Part shown: one piece after another, positions 40,724 to 49,265 of the stretch | Position numbering within the stretch: the first letter of the stretch is position 1 | Layout: each line of letters opens with the position of its first letter | Assembly: GCA_905215505.1 (NCBI GenBank) | Contig: CAJMPU010000011.1 | Location: 7,883 to 71,882, forward strand | Origin: an uncultured bacterium | GTDB lineage: Bacteria > Actinomycetota > Coriobacteriia > Coriobacteriales > Coriobacteriaceae | Direction of reading: 5' to 3' | Length of the DNA stretch: 64,000 nt | The notes under the pieces: model-generated | What the model was told of the DNA's origin: nothing | The model's database searches: none | Seen by the model: the letters and a program-made list of their open reading frames with translations, nothing else | Made by a program: the position numbers and the translations under genes

Positions 40724-42385
40724 ATGATTGCAAAGACCATTCGCACCTGTTTTCCGATCGCTGCGGCTGCCGTTTCCGAAAAGGCCGAGGAGATCAACAA
40801 GCTCAACGTCTTCCCCGTACCCGACGGCGACACCGGCACCAACATGTCGCTCACGCTCGCTTCGGTGACTAAGGAGCTTTCCGCCCTTCCCGCCGACGCC
40901 GACATGGAGGCCATTGCCGGCGCCATCACCCACGGCTCCCTGATGGGCGCCCGCGGCAACTCCGGCGTCATCACCTCGCAGATTCTGCGTGGTGTGGCCG
41001 AGGGCCTCGTCTCTGCCGATGAGCCCATTACGTCCGCCAATATCGCCTTCGCCTTCCGTCGTGCCGTCAAGGTCGCCTTCCAGGCCGTTCGTAAGCCCAT
41101 CGAGGGCACGATCCTTACAGTGCTGCGTGACGTCTCGACCAAGGCAGACGAATGCGAGAAGAAGAAGTTCTCGGCCGAGGATGCGCTCGACGCCATCGTC
41201 GTCGAGGCCTACCAGTCCGTCGCCCGCACGCCCGACCTGCTGCCCGTTCTGAAGGAGAACGGCGTGGTCGACTCCGGTGCCTTTGGCTTTGCCATCTTCC
41301 TGGAGAACTTTGTCGCCGCCGCGCTTGGCCGCAGCACCGTGGTCGAGGATTTCTCCGCTACGTTCGATTCCGCTGGCTCTGCCCGCGACGCGGCCCTCGA
41401 TCGCGTCGAGATCGAGGCCAACGACGATTGGGAGGGTTCGGAGTTCCGCTACTGCAACGAGTTCCTCTTTAAGGCCGACGCCCCGTTTGACGAGGACGAG
41501 TGCCTTAAGTTCCTGGGCTCCATGGGTGACTGCGAGCTGCTCGTGGGTGCCTACCCCGACTACAAGATCCACGTGCACTCCAACACCCCGAACTTGGTGC
41601 TTGAGCACATGCTGCAGCTTGGTCAGATCTACGAGGTCTTTATCCACAACATGGAGATGGAGGCCCACGACCGTACCGCTAAGATCCACGAGGACCAGGA
41701 GAAGGCCGCCGAGCCCGCGAAGGCCCTGGGCTTTGTCGCCGTTGCCGCCGGTTCCGGCGAGGCCGACATCCTCAAGTCCCTCGGCGTCGATGTGATCGTG
41801 TCGGGCGGTCAAACCATGAATCCCTCGACCGCCGACCTGCTGGGCGCCGTCGACCAGGTCAACGCGACCTCGGTCATCATCCTGCCCAACAACGGCAACA
41901 TCCGCATGGCTGCCGAGGCCGCTGCTTCCGCCTGCACCGACAAGAAGGTCGCCGTCGTTCCCACCAAGACCGTCCCGCAGGCCTTCTCCGCGCTGTTCGC
42001 GGTCCTGCCCGATTCTGAGCTCGAGGACGCCGTTGCCGCCATGGTCGACGCTATCAGCGAGGTCCGCGATGGCGAGGTCACCCGCGCCGTGCGCGACTCC
42101 AGCGCCTCCGACGGCTCGCCGATTCACTCCGGTGACGTCATGGGTATCATTGCCGGTTCCATCGACGTGGTCGGCTCCGATGTGAAGCAGGTCACGCTCG
42201 ACTGCATCAACCGCATGCAGGAGGAAGAGGAGGGCGACGCGCTGACGATTTTGGCCGGCGAGGAGCTGTCCGATGAGGCCTTCCAGGAGATCGTCGACGC
42301 CATCGAGGAGGCTCAGCCCGATTTGGAGATCGACGCCCATCGTGGCGAGCAGCCGCTCTATCCCGTGATCTTCTCGATCGAGTAG
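40724..42385 (+). CDS. DAK2-domain (YloV/FakA-like) kinase
   Basis: A 553-residue protein with an N-terminal DAK2 domain, including KLNVFPVPDGDTGTNMSLTL (~26-45), the ATP/Mg site, and HGSLMGARGNSGVI. The C-terminal half is the FakA-type domain (VVSGGQTMNPSTADLL-like, ending HRGEQPLYPVIFSIE). FakA phosphorylates fatty acids bound to FakB in Gram-positives. Whether this one does so is inference. It lies between the Gls24-type gene and recG, a conserved order. Confidence 0.85.
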   Translation: MIAKTIRTCFPIAAAAVSEKAEEINKLNVFPVPDGDTGTNMSLTLASVTKELSALPADADMEAIAGAITHGSLMGARGNSGVITSQILRGVAEGLVSADEPITSANIAFAFRRAVKVAFQAVRKPIEGTILTVLRDVSTKADECEKKKFSAEDALDAIVVEAYQSVARTPDLLPVLKENGVVDSGAFGFAIFLENFVAAALGRSTVVEDFSATFDSAGSARDAALDRVEIEANDDWEGSEFRYCNEFLFKADAPFDEDECLKFLGSMGDCELLVGAYPDYKIHVHSNTPNLVLEHMLQLGQIYEVFIHNMEMEAHDRTAKIHEDQEKAAEPAKALGFVAVAAGSGEADILKSLGVDVIVSGGQTMNPSTADLLGAVDQVNATSVIILPNNGNIRMAAEAAASACTDKKVAVVPTKTVPQAFSALFAVLPDSELEDAVAAMVDAISEVRDGEVTRAVRDSSASDGSPIHSGDVMGIIAGSIDVVGSDVKQVTLDCINRMQEEEEGDALTILAGEELSDEAFQEIVDAIEEAQPDLEIDAHRGEQPLYPVIFSIE

Positions 42386-42394
42386 GCTCTGCCT

Positions 42395-44572
42395 ATGTCC
42401 GAGCTGTGCTCCGTGCCGCGCGTCTCGGAGCGTTTTGCCCAGAGCAATGCGCTCGATGAGGATATCGCGCGACTCAAATATGTTTCGGGTAAACGTGAGG
42501 AGGCCCTTCGCCGTCTGGGAATTTGGACGGTGGGGGACCTCCTTCTCCATATTCCTCATCGCTACCTGGACTTCACTCGCTCGTGGTCCATCGAGATGGC
42601 GCCCATCGGTACCGTGTGTACCATCATCGCCACGGTCGATCGTATTGTCCAAAAGCAGCCCCGTCCGCGTATACAGGTGACTGAGGTCTCGCTCGTGGAC
42701 GAGACGGGCGTGCTGCAGGTTGCCTTTTTCCGTCAGCCTTGGATTGCCCAACAGCTTAAGCAGGGCGACCGCCTGGCCGTGATGGGCAAGGTCGAGTTTG
42801 CCTACGGTTTTAAGCAGATGGCCTCGCCCCACTTTGAAAAGCTCGAGGACGGGCGTGCCGCGGGTACCATTTTGCCGGTCCACTACGTAAGTGACGGCGT
42901 GAGTCAGGCATGGATGCGCCGTATCGTGAGCGGTGCGCTCGAAGTGGCTGCCAATCCGTTCGATCCCATTCCCGCGCCGCTGCGCGCAAAGCGGAAGCTC
43001 ATGAGCAATGCCCGTGCGCTGCGCTCGATCCACTTTCCCTCGAGCATGGCCGAGCGCGACATCGCACGCCGGCGTCTTGCGTACGAGGAGTGTCTCTGCT
43101 TGCAGCTCGCACTGCGTCTGCGCAACGATGGCGGTATGGTCGACGTGGTGCCTTATGCGCATGCCGCGGGCGGGCACCTGGCGGCGCTCAAGGAGGCCCT
43201 GCCGTTTTCGCTGAGCGACGAGCAGGAGGCCGCGTTCCAAGACATCCTGCACGACATGTGCGATGGCGGTCGCGTGATGAACCGCCTACTGCTGGGCGAC
43301 GTCGGTACCGGCAAGACGGCCGTCGCCGCTTGCGCGCTGGCCGTCGCGGCCGATTCGGGTACTCAGTCCTGCGTTATGGCGCCTACGAGCGTGCTGGCGC
43401 GCCAATATGCCGATAAGACCGGCCCCTTGCTCTCGCAGGCTGGCATGTCGTGGGCGCTCCTGACGGGTGCCACGCCGGCGGCCGAGCGCGAGCAGATCCA
43501 TGCGCAGCTGGAATCGGGCGAGCTCGACGTGCTCTTTGGTACCCATGCGGTCCTTTCGGATGACGTGGCGTTTAAGCATCTGTCGCTTGTCGTCATCGAC
43601 GAGCAGCACCGCTTTGGTGTGGGCCAGCGCAATGCCCTGCGTGCCAAGGGCCCGGGCGCCGACCTGCTCGTTATGACGGCCACGCCTATCCCGCGCACGT
43701 TGGCGCTTTCGGTGTACGGTGACCTTGATGCGAGCATCATCCGCCATCGTCCCGTTCCGGGCGCCGGCGTGACGACGCGCGTCCTCACCGAGTCGAGTCG
43801 CGACCTGGCCTATGGCGCCATTCGCGAGGCGCACGAAAAGGGGCAGCAAGCCTACGTGATCTGTCCGCTCGTGGAGCCGAGCGATTCGGCCGATGAGCTC
43901 GAAGACGTGCCCGGCATCGCTCGCGACGACGAAGGCCGCGTGTCCGTGCCTGTGCCGTTGCACGACACGGCGACCGAGCTCGATCGCCTTCGTCTGGCGT
44001 TACCGGGGCTTACCATCGAGCGTCTTCATGGCCGCATGCCGGCGGGGGAGAAGGACCGCGTGATCGATGCCTTTAAGCGCGGCGAGATCGATGTGCTCGT
44101 CTCGACCACGGTGGTCGAGGTGGGCGTCGACGTGCCCAACGCCACCGTCATGGTCATCGAGAACGGCGAGCGCTTTGGGTTGGCGGCCTTGCACCAGCTG
44201 CGTGGGCGCGTAGGCCGCGGCAGCGTGTCGGGTACGTGCCTGGTCATGACGCACTCCAAGGGCAACGGCGGCGCGTCGGCGGCACAGGAACGCCTCCAGT
44301 CGCTCGAGAAGACCTCGGACGGCTTTACGCTCGCCCAGATGGACCTGCGTCTGCGCCACGAGGGCGAGATTCTTGGCTACCGTCAGCATGGCGGCGTGAC
44401 CTTGCGCTTCGTTGACCTCGATGCCGACGGGGAATTGATCGAGTGGGCCCATTTGGACGCGGTCGAGCTCTTGCGGTATGCTTGCAACCTTGACTCCGTG
44501 GCGACGCGCCCCTTGCGCGATGCGGTCGCCATGCGGTATCGACACATCTTTAAGGAGGTCAGCGGAGGATGA
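42395..44572 (+). CDS. recG: ATP-dependent DNA helicase RecG
   Basis: A 725-residue RecG, which remodels stalled forks and Holliday junctions. An N-terminal wedge/OB domain (~60-170) is followed by helicase motifs GDVGTGKTAVAA (Walker A), DEQHRFG (DEXH-type motif II) and MTATPIPRTLAL (motif III). The C-terminal part has STTVVEVGVDVPNATVM and QLRGRVGRG. It starts nine bases after the DAK2 gene and overlaps rsmD by four bases. Confidence 0.93.
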   Translation: MSELCSVPRVSERFAQSNALDEDIARLKYVSGKREEALRRLGIWTVGDLLLHIPHRYLDFTRSWSIEMAPIGTVCTIIATVDRIVQKQPRPRIQVTEVSLVDETGVLQVAFFRQPWIAQQLKQGDRLAVMGKVEFAYGFKQMASPHFEKLEDGRAAGTILPVHYVSDGVSQAWMRRIVSGALEVAANPFDPIPAPLRAKRKLMSNARALRSIHFPSSMAERDIARRRLAYEECLCLQLALRLRNDGGMVDVVPYAHAAGGHLAALKEALPFSLSDEQEAAFQDILHDMCDGGRVMNRLLLGDVGTGKTAVAACALAVAADSGTQSCVMAPTSVLARQYADKTGPLLSQAGMSWALLTGATPAAEREQIHAQLESGELDVLFGTHAVLSDDVAFKHLSLVVIDEQHRFGVGQRNALRAKGPGADLLVMTATPIPRTLALSVYGDLDASIIRHRPVPGAGVTTRVLTESSRDLAYGAIREAHEKGQQAYVICPLVEPSDSADELEDVPGIARDDEGRVSVPVPLHDTATELDRLRLALPGLTIERLHGRMPAGEKDRVIDAFKRGEIDVLVSTTVVEVGVDVPNATVMVIENGERFGLAALHQLRGRVGRGSVSGTCLVMTHSKGNGGASAAQERLQSLEKTSDGFTLAQMDLRLRHEGEILGYRQHGGVTLRFVDLDADGELIEWAHLDAVELLRYACNLDSVATRPLRDAVAMRYRHIFKEVSGG

Positions 44573-45198
44573 GAATCATCGGCGGCGAATGGCGCGGTCG
44601 TAAGATCGAGGAGCCCCGTGGTCGCGATGTCACCCGCCCCACGACCGATCGCGTGCGCGAGGCGTGCGCATCTATGGTCATGTCGGCATTCGACTTCGAT
44701 CTGGACGAGGTCCGCGTGCTGGATGCCTTTGGCGGCTCCGGTGCCTTGGGCATTGAGATGCTTTCGCGTGGTGCCCGCTCGCTCACCACGTTCGAGATCG
44801 ATCGCAACGCTGCTCGTCTGATTACCAAGAATATCGAGTCGCTCTGCCGTGACCGTGCGCGTTGGCGCGTGGTAACGGGCGACATGCTGGCGAGCGCCTC
44901 GCGCGGTCGTGTGCCGGGCGGCCCCTTTGATCTGGTCCTGCTCGACCCGCCCTATGCTTTTGGTGCCGAGCCGGTCGAGGAACTGCTGCAGAACCTGGCT
45001 CAGCAGGGTCTGCTTGCACCTGGCGCTTATGCCCTGTTTGAGCATGCCGCCGCCGATGCGGGCGCGCATCCGGCAGGCTTTGAGATCGTGCGCGAGAAGC
45101 GCTACGGCATTACCTCGGTCGACCTGCTTCGTTGGGTCGGCAACGGCGAGGATGATGGTATCGATAGCGACGCACCCACGGAGGACGCCCATGAATGA
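44569..45198 (+). CDS. rsmD: 16S rRNA (guanine-966-N2) methyltransferase RsmD
   Basis: A 209-residue RsmD. MRIIGGEWRGRKIEEPRG is the family start, VLDAFGGSGALGIEMLSRGA the SAM-binding motif I, and LVLLDPPYAFG the catalytic DPPY motif. It overlaps recG and coaD. Confidence 0.92.
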   Translation: MRIIGGEWRGRKIEEPRGRDVTRPTTDRVREACASMVMSAFDFDLDEVRVLDAFGGSGALGIEMLSRGARSLTTFEIDRNAARLITKNIESLCRDRARWRVVTGDMLASASRGRVPGGPFDLVLLDPPYAFGAEPVEELLQNLAQQGLLAPGAYALFEHAAADAGAHPAGFEIVREKRYGITSVDLLRWVGNGEDDGIDSDAPTEDAHE

Positions 45199-45688
45199 CA
45201 CTATCAACCGCGTGATTGTCCCGGGCACCTTCGATCCCATCACATTTGGCCATATCGACGTCATCCGCCGTGCCCGCCGCATTTTTCCCAGCGTGATCGT
45301 TGCCGTTGCCGAGTCGCAGGGAAAAAACGGCGTAGGCACCACGTTTATGCTCGACGAGCGCGTGGCGCTGGCCCGTGAGGCGCTTGGTGATATTGACGGC
45401 GTCGAGGTGCTACCCTTCACCGGCCTCTTGGTCGATTTTGCCCGCGAACAGGGAGCAGGAGCCGTGGTCAAGGGCCTGCGTGCCATGACCGACTTTGAGT
45501 ACGAGCTGCAGCAGGCCGACCTCAACTACCGCCTGGATAACGAGCTGGAGTCCATCTTCGTCATGAGCGCGCCGCAGTACGGCTATATCTCGAGCTCGGT
45601 GGTTCGCCAGATTGCCTCGCTCGGTAGCGACGTCTCTAATTTTGTTCCGCCCAATGTGGTCAAGGCACTCAAACATCGCTTTTCGTGA
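45191..45688 (+). CDS. coaD: Phosphopantetheine adenylyltransferase
   Basis: A 165-residue CoaD, the fourth step of coenzyme A synthesis. GTFDPITFGHIDVIRRA holds the nucleotidyl-transfer motif (T/HxGH), KGLRAMTDFEYE and ISSSVVRQIA the other conserved parts. The ATG at 45191 overlaps the rsmD stop by eight bases. Confidence 0.93.
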   Translation: MNDTINRVIVPGTFDPITFGHIDVIRRARRIFPSVIVAVAESQGKNGVGTTFMLDERVALAREALGDIDGVEVLPFTGLLVDFAREQGAGAVVKGLRAMTDFEYELQQADLNYRLDNELESIFVMSAPQYGYISSSVVRQIASLGSDVSNFVPPNVVKALKHRFS

Positions 45689-45756
45689 CGTTTTTTAATG
45701 CCTGGTGGCATGTGGTAAACTAACTCGATGATATGTTACCTATGAAAGGAGACCGG

Positions 45757-46254
45757 ATGCCGGGCGAGAATTTTCCTGGCGACAGGATCGTGAGTCTTGT
45801 CGACGAGCTCGAGGGGCTCATCGAAGAGGCTAAGACGCCGTTCGGCAAGAACGCCCAGATGAAGGTTATCGACGCCGACGTCTTCTTTAACATCCTCGAC
45901 GAGATCCGCATGAGCTATCCCGAGGAATGGCAGAAGTCCCGCCGTATCCTCAAGGAGCGCGAGGAGCTTATGGCTTCCGCCGCCGCTCAGGCCGATTCCA
46001 TCATCGCCGATGCTCAGCAGCAGGCCCTCACCATTGCCGGTGAGCAGGAGATTGTCCGCTTAGCTCAGCAGCAGGCCGACGACATTCGCGATCGTGCCCA
46101 GCAGTATGAGCGCGAGACGCGCTATGCCGCCGAGGATTACGCCGAGCAGGTCTTTACCCACCTCGAGGAGAACCTCAAGAGCCTGACCGGCACGGTGACC
46201 CGTTGCCGTCAGCAGCTCAACGAGGGTGCCGCCCAGCAGAATGGTCAGTGGTAA
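45757..46254 (+). CDS. Coiled-coil protein (ATP-synthase-subunit-like)
   Basis: A 165-residue protein, mostly one long helix. Gln/Ala/Glu heptads run from about 60 to 150 (AQADSIIADAQQQALTIAGEQEIVRLAQQQADDIRDRAQQYE in short blocks), like subunit b or DivIVA-type coils. The N-terminal ~45 residues hold 'SLVDELEGLIEEAKT'. Genes of this kind sit between coaD and yceD in many actinobacteria, and their function is not settled. ATG 45757 has GGAG close before it. The stop overlaps the next gene's ATG. Confidence 0.7.
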   Translation: MPGENFPGDRIVSLVDELEGLIEEAKTPFGKNAQMKVIDADVFFNILDEIRMSYPEEWQKSRRILKEREELMASAAAQADSIIADAQQQALTIAGEQEIVRLAQQQADDIRDRAQQYERETRYAAEDYAEQVFTHLEENLKSLTGTVTRCRQQLNEGAAQQNGQW

Positions 46255-46808
46255 TGGCTGAGTTCCCGAGCGTTACCGTCGATCTTTCCGAGCAGCTCGA
46301 GTTTCCCGGAGACTCGTACCCGCTGACCGGTAAGGTCGATGTTGCCACCTATACGGTGGGCGAGAAGGAGTACCAGCTGCAGAACGGCATTGATTACGAT
46401 GTGGTCTTTACCAATGCCGGCACCGGTGTTCTGCTTACGGGCATGGTCCGCGCGCATGCAACCGGTGAGTGCGATCGTTGCCTGGAACCCGCTTCGTTTG
46501 ATATCGCCGGTGAGATCGAGGAATTCTATCTCTTTAACGAGCCCGAGGATCCCGAGGCCTACGAAGACGGTTACGAGTTACTGGGCGAGGATCGCATCGT
46601 CGATCTGGGTGAGCCCATCAACGACGCGGTTGTCATGGACACGCCGTTCGTTGTCCTGTGCAAGCCCGATTGTCGCGGCCTATGCCCCACCTGCGGCATC
46701 AATCTCAACGTCGAGCAATGCGATTGCGCCGCTCAAGCAGAGGCCGAATGGGCCGCTGCCACGGAAAATCCATTTGCAGCATTGAAGAATCTCAAGCTTG
46801 ACGAGTAA
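46254..46808 (+). CDS. yceD: YceD (DUF177) family protein
   Basis: A 184-residue YceD/DUF177 protein. CDRCLEPASFDIAGEI is the CxxC motif, LCKPDCRGLCPTCGINLN the second Cys cluster, and ENPFAALKNLK the conserved C-terminal end. YceD proteins act in 23S rRNA processing and usually sit before rpmF, as here. ATG 46254 shares a base with the stop of the coiled-coil gene. Confidence 0.88.
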   Translation: MAEFPSVTVDLSEQLEFPGDSYPLTGKVDVATYTVGEKEYQLQNGIDYDVVFTNAGTGVLLTGMVRAHATGECDRCLEPASFDIAGEIEEFYLFNEPEDPEAYEDGYELLGEDRIVDLGEPINDAVVMDTPFVVLCKPDCRGLCPTCGINLNVEQCDCAAQAEAEWAAATENPFAALKNLKLDE

Positions 46809-46872
46809 AACTGTGGTAGTATCGCTACTTGCGCGTAATCGCCACACTGGATAGTTCATAAGGAAGGTCACT

Positions 46873-47052
46873 ATGCCCGTACCTAAACAAAAGCAGGGTC
46901 GTATCCGCACTCACACCCGCCGTTCCGCCAACATGAAGATCTCGGCTGCGGCTCAGTCCACGTGCCCTCGTTGCGGTGCTGTCAAGCTCCCGCACCACGT
47001 GTGCCCCAGCTGCGGTTTCTACAAGGACCGCGAGGTTATCGTTACCGAGTAA
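46873..47052 (+). CDS. rpmF: Ribosomal protein L32
   Basis: A 59-residue L32. MPVPKQKQGRIRTHTRRS begins the protein, and four Cys in CPRCG and CPSCG form the zinc ribbon. AGGAAGG lies upstream of the ATG at 46873. It is the usual gene between yceD and plsX. Confidence 0.95.
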   Translation: MPVPKQKQGRIRTHTRRSANMKISAAAQSTCPRCGAVKLPHHVCPSCGFYKDREVIVTE

Positions 47053-47092
47053 CTGTATACTCTGGATGCGATGCCGTTCCAACTGGAACCAC

Positions 47093-47123
47093 AATGGCCG
47101 GCTCAATGAGTCGGCCATTTTTG
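47093..47123 (+). terminator. Hairpin between rpmF and plsX
   Basis: AATGGCCG and CGGCCATT pair around about eleven bases and are followed by TTTT. It may attenuate transcription into plsX, because the plsX ribosome site follows within a few bases. Confidence 0.6.
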
Positions 47124-47139
47124 TATAAGGAGTATGTAT

Positions 47140-48159
47140 ATGAGTAACGTTCGCGTTTGTGTAGACGTTGTGGGTGGAGACGAGAAGCCACAGGTTGTCC
47201 TCGACGGTATCGAGGCGGCGCTTGCGGCTGATCCCGATATCGAGGTCTTGGCCGTCGGTCCCGCAGAGATCGTGAACCCCTTTGCCGCGGGTCACGCTCG
47301 CGTTGAGGCCTTGGAGGCGCCCGATGTCATCGCCATGGATGACGATCCCATTCGAGCCGTGATGACCAAGCGCAAGTCCTCGATCGTACTTGCCTGCCGC
47401 GCTATCAAGAAGGGTAACGCGGATGCGTTCTTCTCTGCCGGCTCCACTGGCGCCATGACCGCTGCCGCTACCGCCTACGTGACGCCATTTAGGTATCAGG
47501 CCGAGGGCAAGAAGCAGCCGGTGCGTCCGTGCCTCACCAATGCACTGCCCAATCGCGCCGGTGGCCTTACGGTGCTGTGCGATATGGGCGCCAACCCTGA
47601 TGTCGAGGTCGACGACATGGTGCGTTTTGCCCAGATGGGTAGCGCCTATGCCCGTGTGGTTTTGGGCATTGAGCATCCTCGCGTGGGCTTGCTTGCCAAC
47701 GGCACCGAGGACGAGAAGGGCTCCAACTTTACCAAGGCGTGCTTCCCGGCCATGAAGGCCGCTGTTCCCGGTTTTGTTGGCAACTGCGAGGGCACCGATC
47801 TTACGTCGGGCAATTTTGACGTCGTGGTCGCCGACGGCATGTCGGGCAACATTGCACTCAAGGCCACCGAGGGCGCTGCCAAGTTTTTGCTGCAGGAGCT
47901 CAAGGGTGTCTTTATGTCTTCGCTCGGCACCAAGATTGCCGCGCTGCTCATAAAAAAGCAGATGCGCGAGATCAAGGCAAAGCTCTCGGGTGATGCTAAG
48001 GGTGGCGCCATTCTGCTGGGCCTGCGTGGCGTAGTTCTGATCGGCCATGGTGCCACCTCAGTCGAGGCCGTCAAAAACGGTACGCTCGCCGCGGCGGAGG
48101 CCGTGCGCGCCGGGCTTGTCGAGAACGTCGCCAACTCTATGGACGGCATCGTTTTGTAG
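47140..48159 (+). CDS. plsX: Phosphate acyltransferase PlsX
   Basis: A 339-residue PlsX, which makes acyl-phosphate from acyl-ACP for phospholipid synthesis. VCVDVVGGDEKPQVVLDGI, SAGSTGAMTAAATAYV and VVVADGMSGNIALKATEG are family segments. ATG 47140 is preferred because AAGGAG lies eight bases upstream. The ATG at 47134 is too close to it. acpP follows. Confidence 0.92.
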   Translation: MSNVRVCVDVVGGDEKPQVVLDGIEAALAADPDIEVLAVGPAEIVNPFAAGHARVEALEAPDVIAMDDDPIRAVMTKRKSSIVLACRAIKKGNADAFFSAGSTGAMTAAATAYVTPFRYQAEGKKQPVRPCLTNALPNRAGGLTVLCDMGANPDVEVDDMVRFAQMGSAYARVVLGIEHPRVGLLANGTEDEKGSNFTKACFPAMKAAVPGFVGNCEGTDLTSGNFDVVVADGMSGNIALKATEGAAKFLLQELKGVFMSSLGTKIAALLIKKQMREIKAKLSGDAKGGAILLGLRGVVLIGHGATSVEAVKNGTLAAAEAVRAGLVENVANSMDGIVL

Positions 48160-48199
48160 GAGCGAGTTAGGGCGCTGTTATGTGCCTCGCGGCCTGCGT

Positions 48200-48283
48200 C
48201 GTGGGGTAGAATCAAAACCGTGTCTTGGCGCTGCGCTTGCGGCGCCAGCGCGTTGATGTTCACGCAATACGAGAGGAAGCGCT
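48200..48283 (+). promoter_or_regulatory. acpP leader with -10 box and hairpin
   Basis: TAGAAT (about 48206-48211) preceded by TGGGG looks like an extended -10. A hairpin TGGCGC/GCGCCA (about 48225-48249) lies in the leader. The ribosome site GAGAGGAAG precedes the ATG. Confidence 0.4.
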
Positions 48284-48526
48284 ATGGACCGCTCCGAAAT
48301 CTTCGATAAGATCGCCGAAGTTGCCGCCGATGTGCTGGGTGTCGACGTTGCCGAGATTAGCGACGAGACCACCTTCGACGATCTCGATGCCGATTCGCTC
48401 GAGCGTCTGCAGCTGGTGACGGCCATCGAGGACGAGTTCGACCTCGAGATCGATGACGAGACCCTGCTGTCGCTCAACTCTGTCGCCGACGCTGTCGACG
48501 CTATTGAAAACGCCAAGGAGGCCTAA
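48284..48526 (+). CDS. acpP: Acyl carrier protein
   Basis: An 80-residue ACP. DADSLERLQLVTAIEDEF carries the phosphopantetheine serine in DSL (S46). The protein is acidic and of normal length. It sits between plsX and rnc. Confidence 0.93.
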   Translation: MDRSEIFDKIAEVAADVLGVDVAEISDETTFDDLDADSLERLQLVTAIEDEFDLEIDDETLLSLNSVADAVDAIENAKEA

Positions 48527-48529
48527 GTC

Positions 48530-49255
48530 TTGGCTTTATCTCAACGACTCGCGCGCGCCCAGGAAATCCTGGGCCACGAGTTCAATAACAAGGTGCTGCT
48601 GCGCGCGGCGCTCACGCACCCCTCTGCCGTGGAAGGTCAGCCCGTCTCGGCGAGCTATGAGCGCCTTGAGTTTTTGGGCGATTCCATTTTGGGCGCCGTG
48701 GTTGCCCGTTCGCTCTTTGAATCCTATCCGGAGTTTGACGAGGGCAAGCTTACGCGCCTGAAGGTGTCCCTTGTCTCGGGTGCCACGCTGTCCGAGGTGT
48801 CCCATGAGCTGGGCATCGACGACATCATCATCTTTGGTGCCTCCGAGACCGGTACCGGCGCGCGCGGTCTGCACTCGGCGCTCGAGAACGTCTACGAGTC
48901 GCTCGTAGGCGCGCTGTATCTGGATGCTGGCTGGGATGCGGCGGCGGAGTTCATTCACCGTACGCTTAAGCCGCACCTGGCCTCCGAGCGTGCCGAGCAC
49001 CCCGCGAACCCCAAGTCGTTCTTGCAGGAGTGCGTGCAGGCCGACGGCCACGAACCTCCGGCGTACAAGCTCGTTGGCTCTGAGGGCCCGGCGCACGCAC
49101 CGACCTTTACCGCCGTGGTCCTCATCGACGGTATTCGCCAGGGCCGCGGCACCGGTTCCTCCAAGAAGGAGGCCGAGGGAGCCGCTGCGCTCGAGGCGCT
49201 CGACCGCATGGGTTACACCACCAACGGCGTGATTCTCAACAAGAAGCCTGTTTAA
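48530..49255 (+). CDS. rnc: Ribonuclease III
   Basis: A 241-residue RNase III, which cuts double-stranded RNA in rRNA maturation. ERLEFLGDSILGAVVA is the catalytic signature. The C-terminal dsRNA-binding domain ends with GTGSSKKEAEGAAALEAL. The TTG at 48530 has AAGGAGG seven bases upstream, inside the acpP end. Confidence 0.93.
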   Translation: MALSQRLARAQEILGHEFNNKVLLRAALTHPSAVEGQPVSASYERLEFLGDSILGAVVARSLFESYPEFDEGKLTRLKVSLVSGATLSEVSHELGIDDIIIFGASETGTGARGLHSALENVYESLVGALYLDAGWDAAAEFIHRTLKPHLASERAEHPANPKSFLQECVQADGHEPPAYKLVGSEGPAHAPTFTAVVLIDGIRQGRGTGSSKKEAEGAAALEALDRMGYTTNGVILNKKPV

Positions 49256-49265
49256 GCGAGGAACC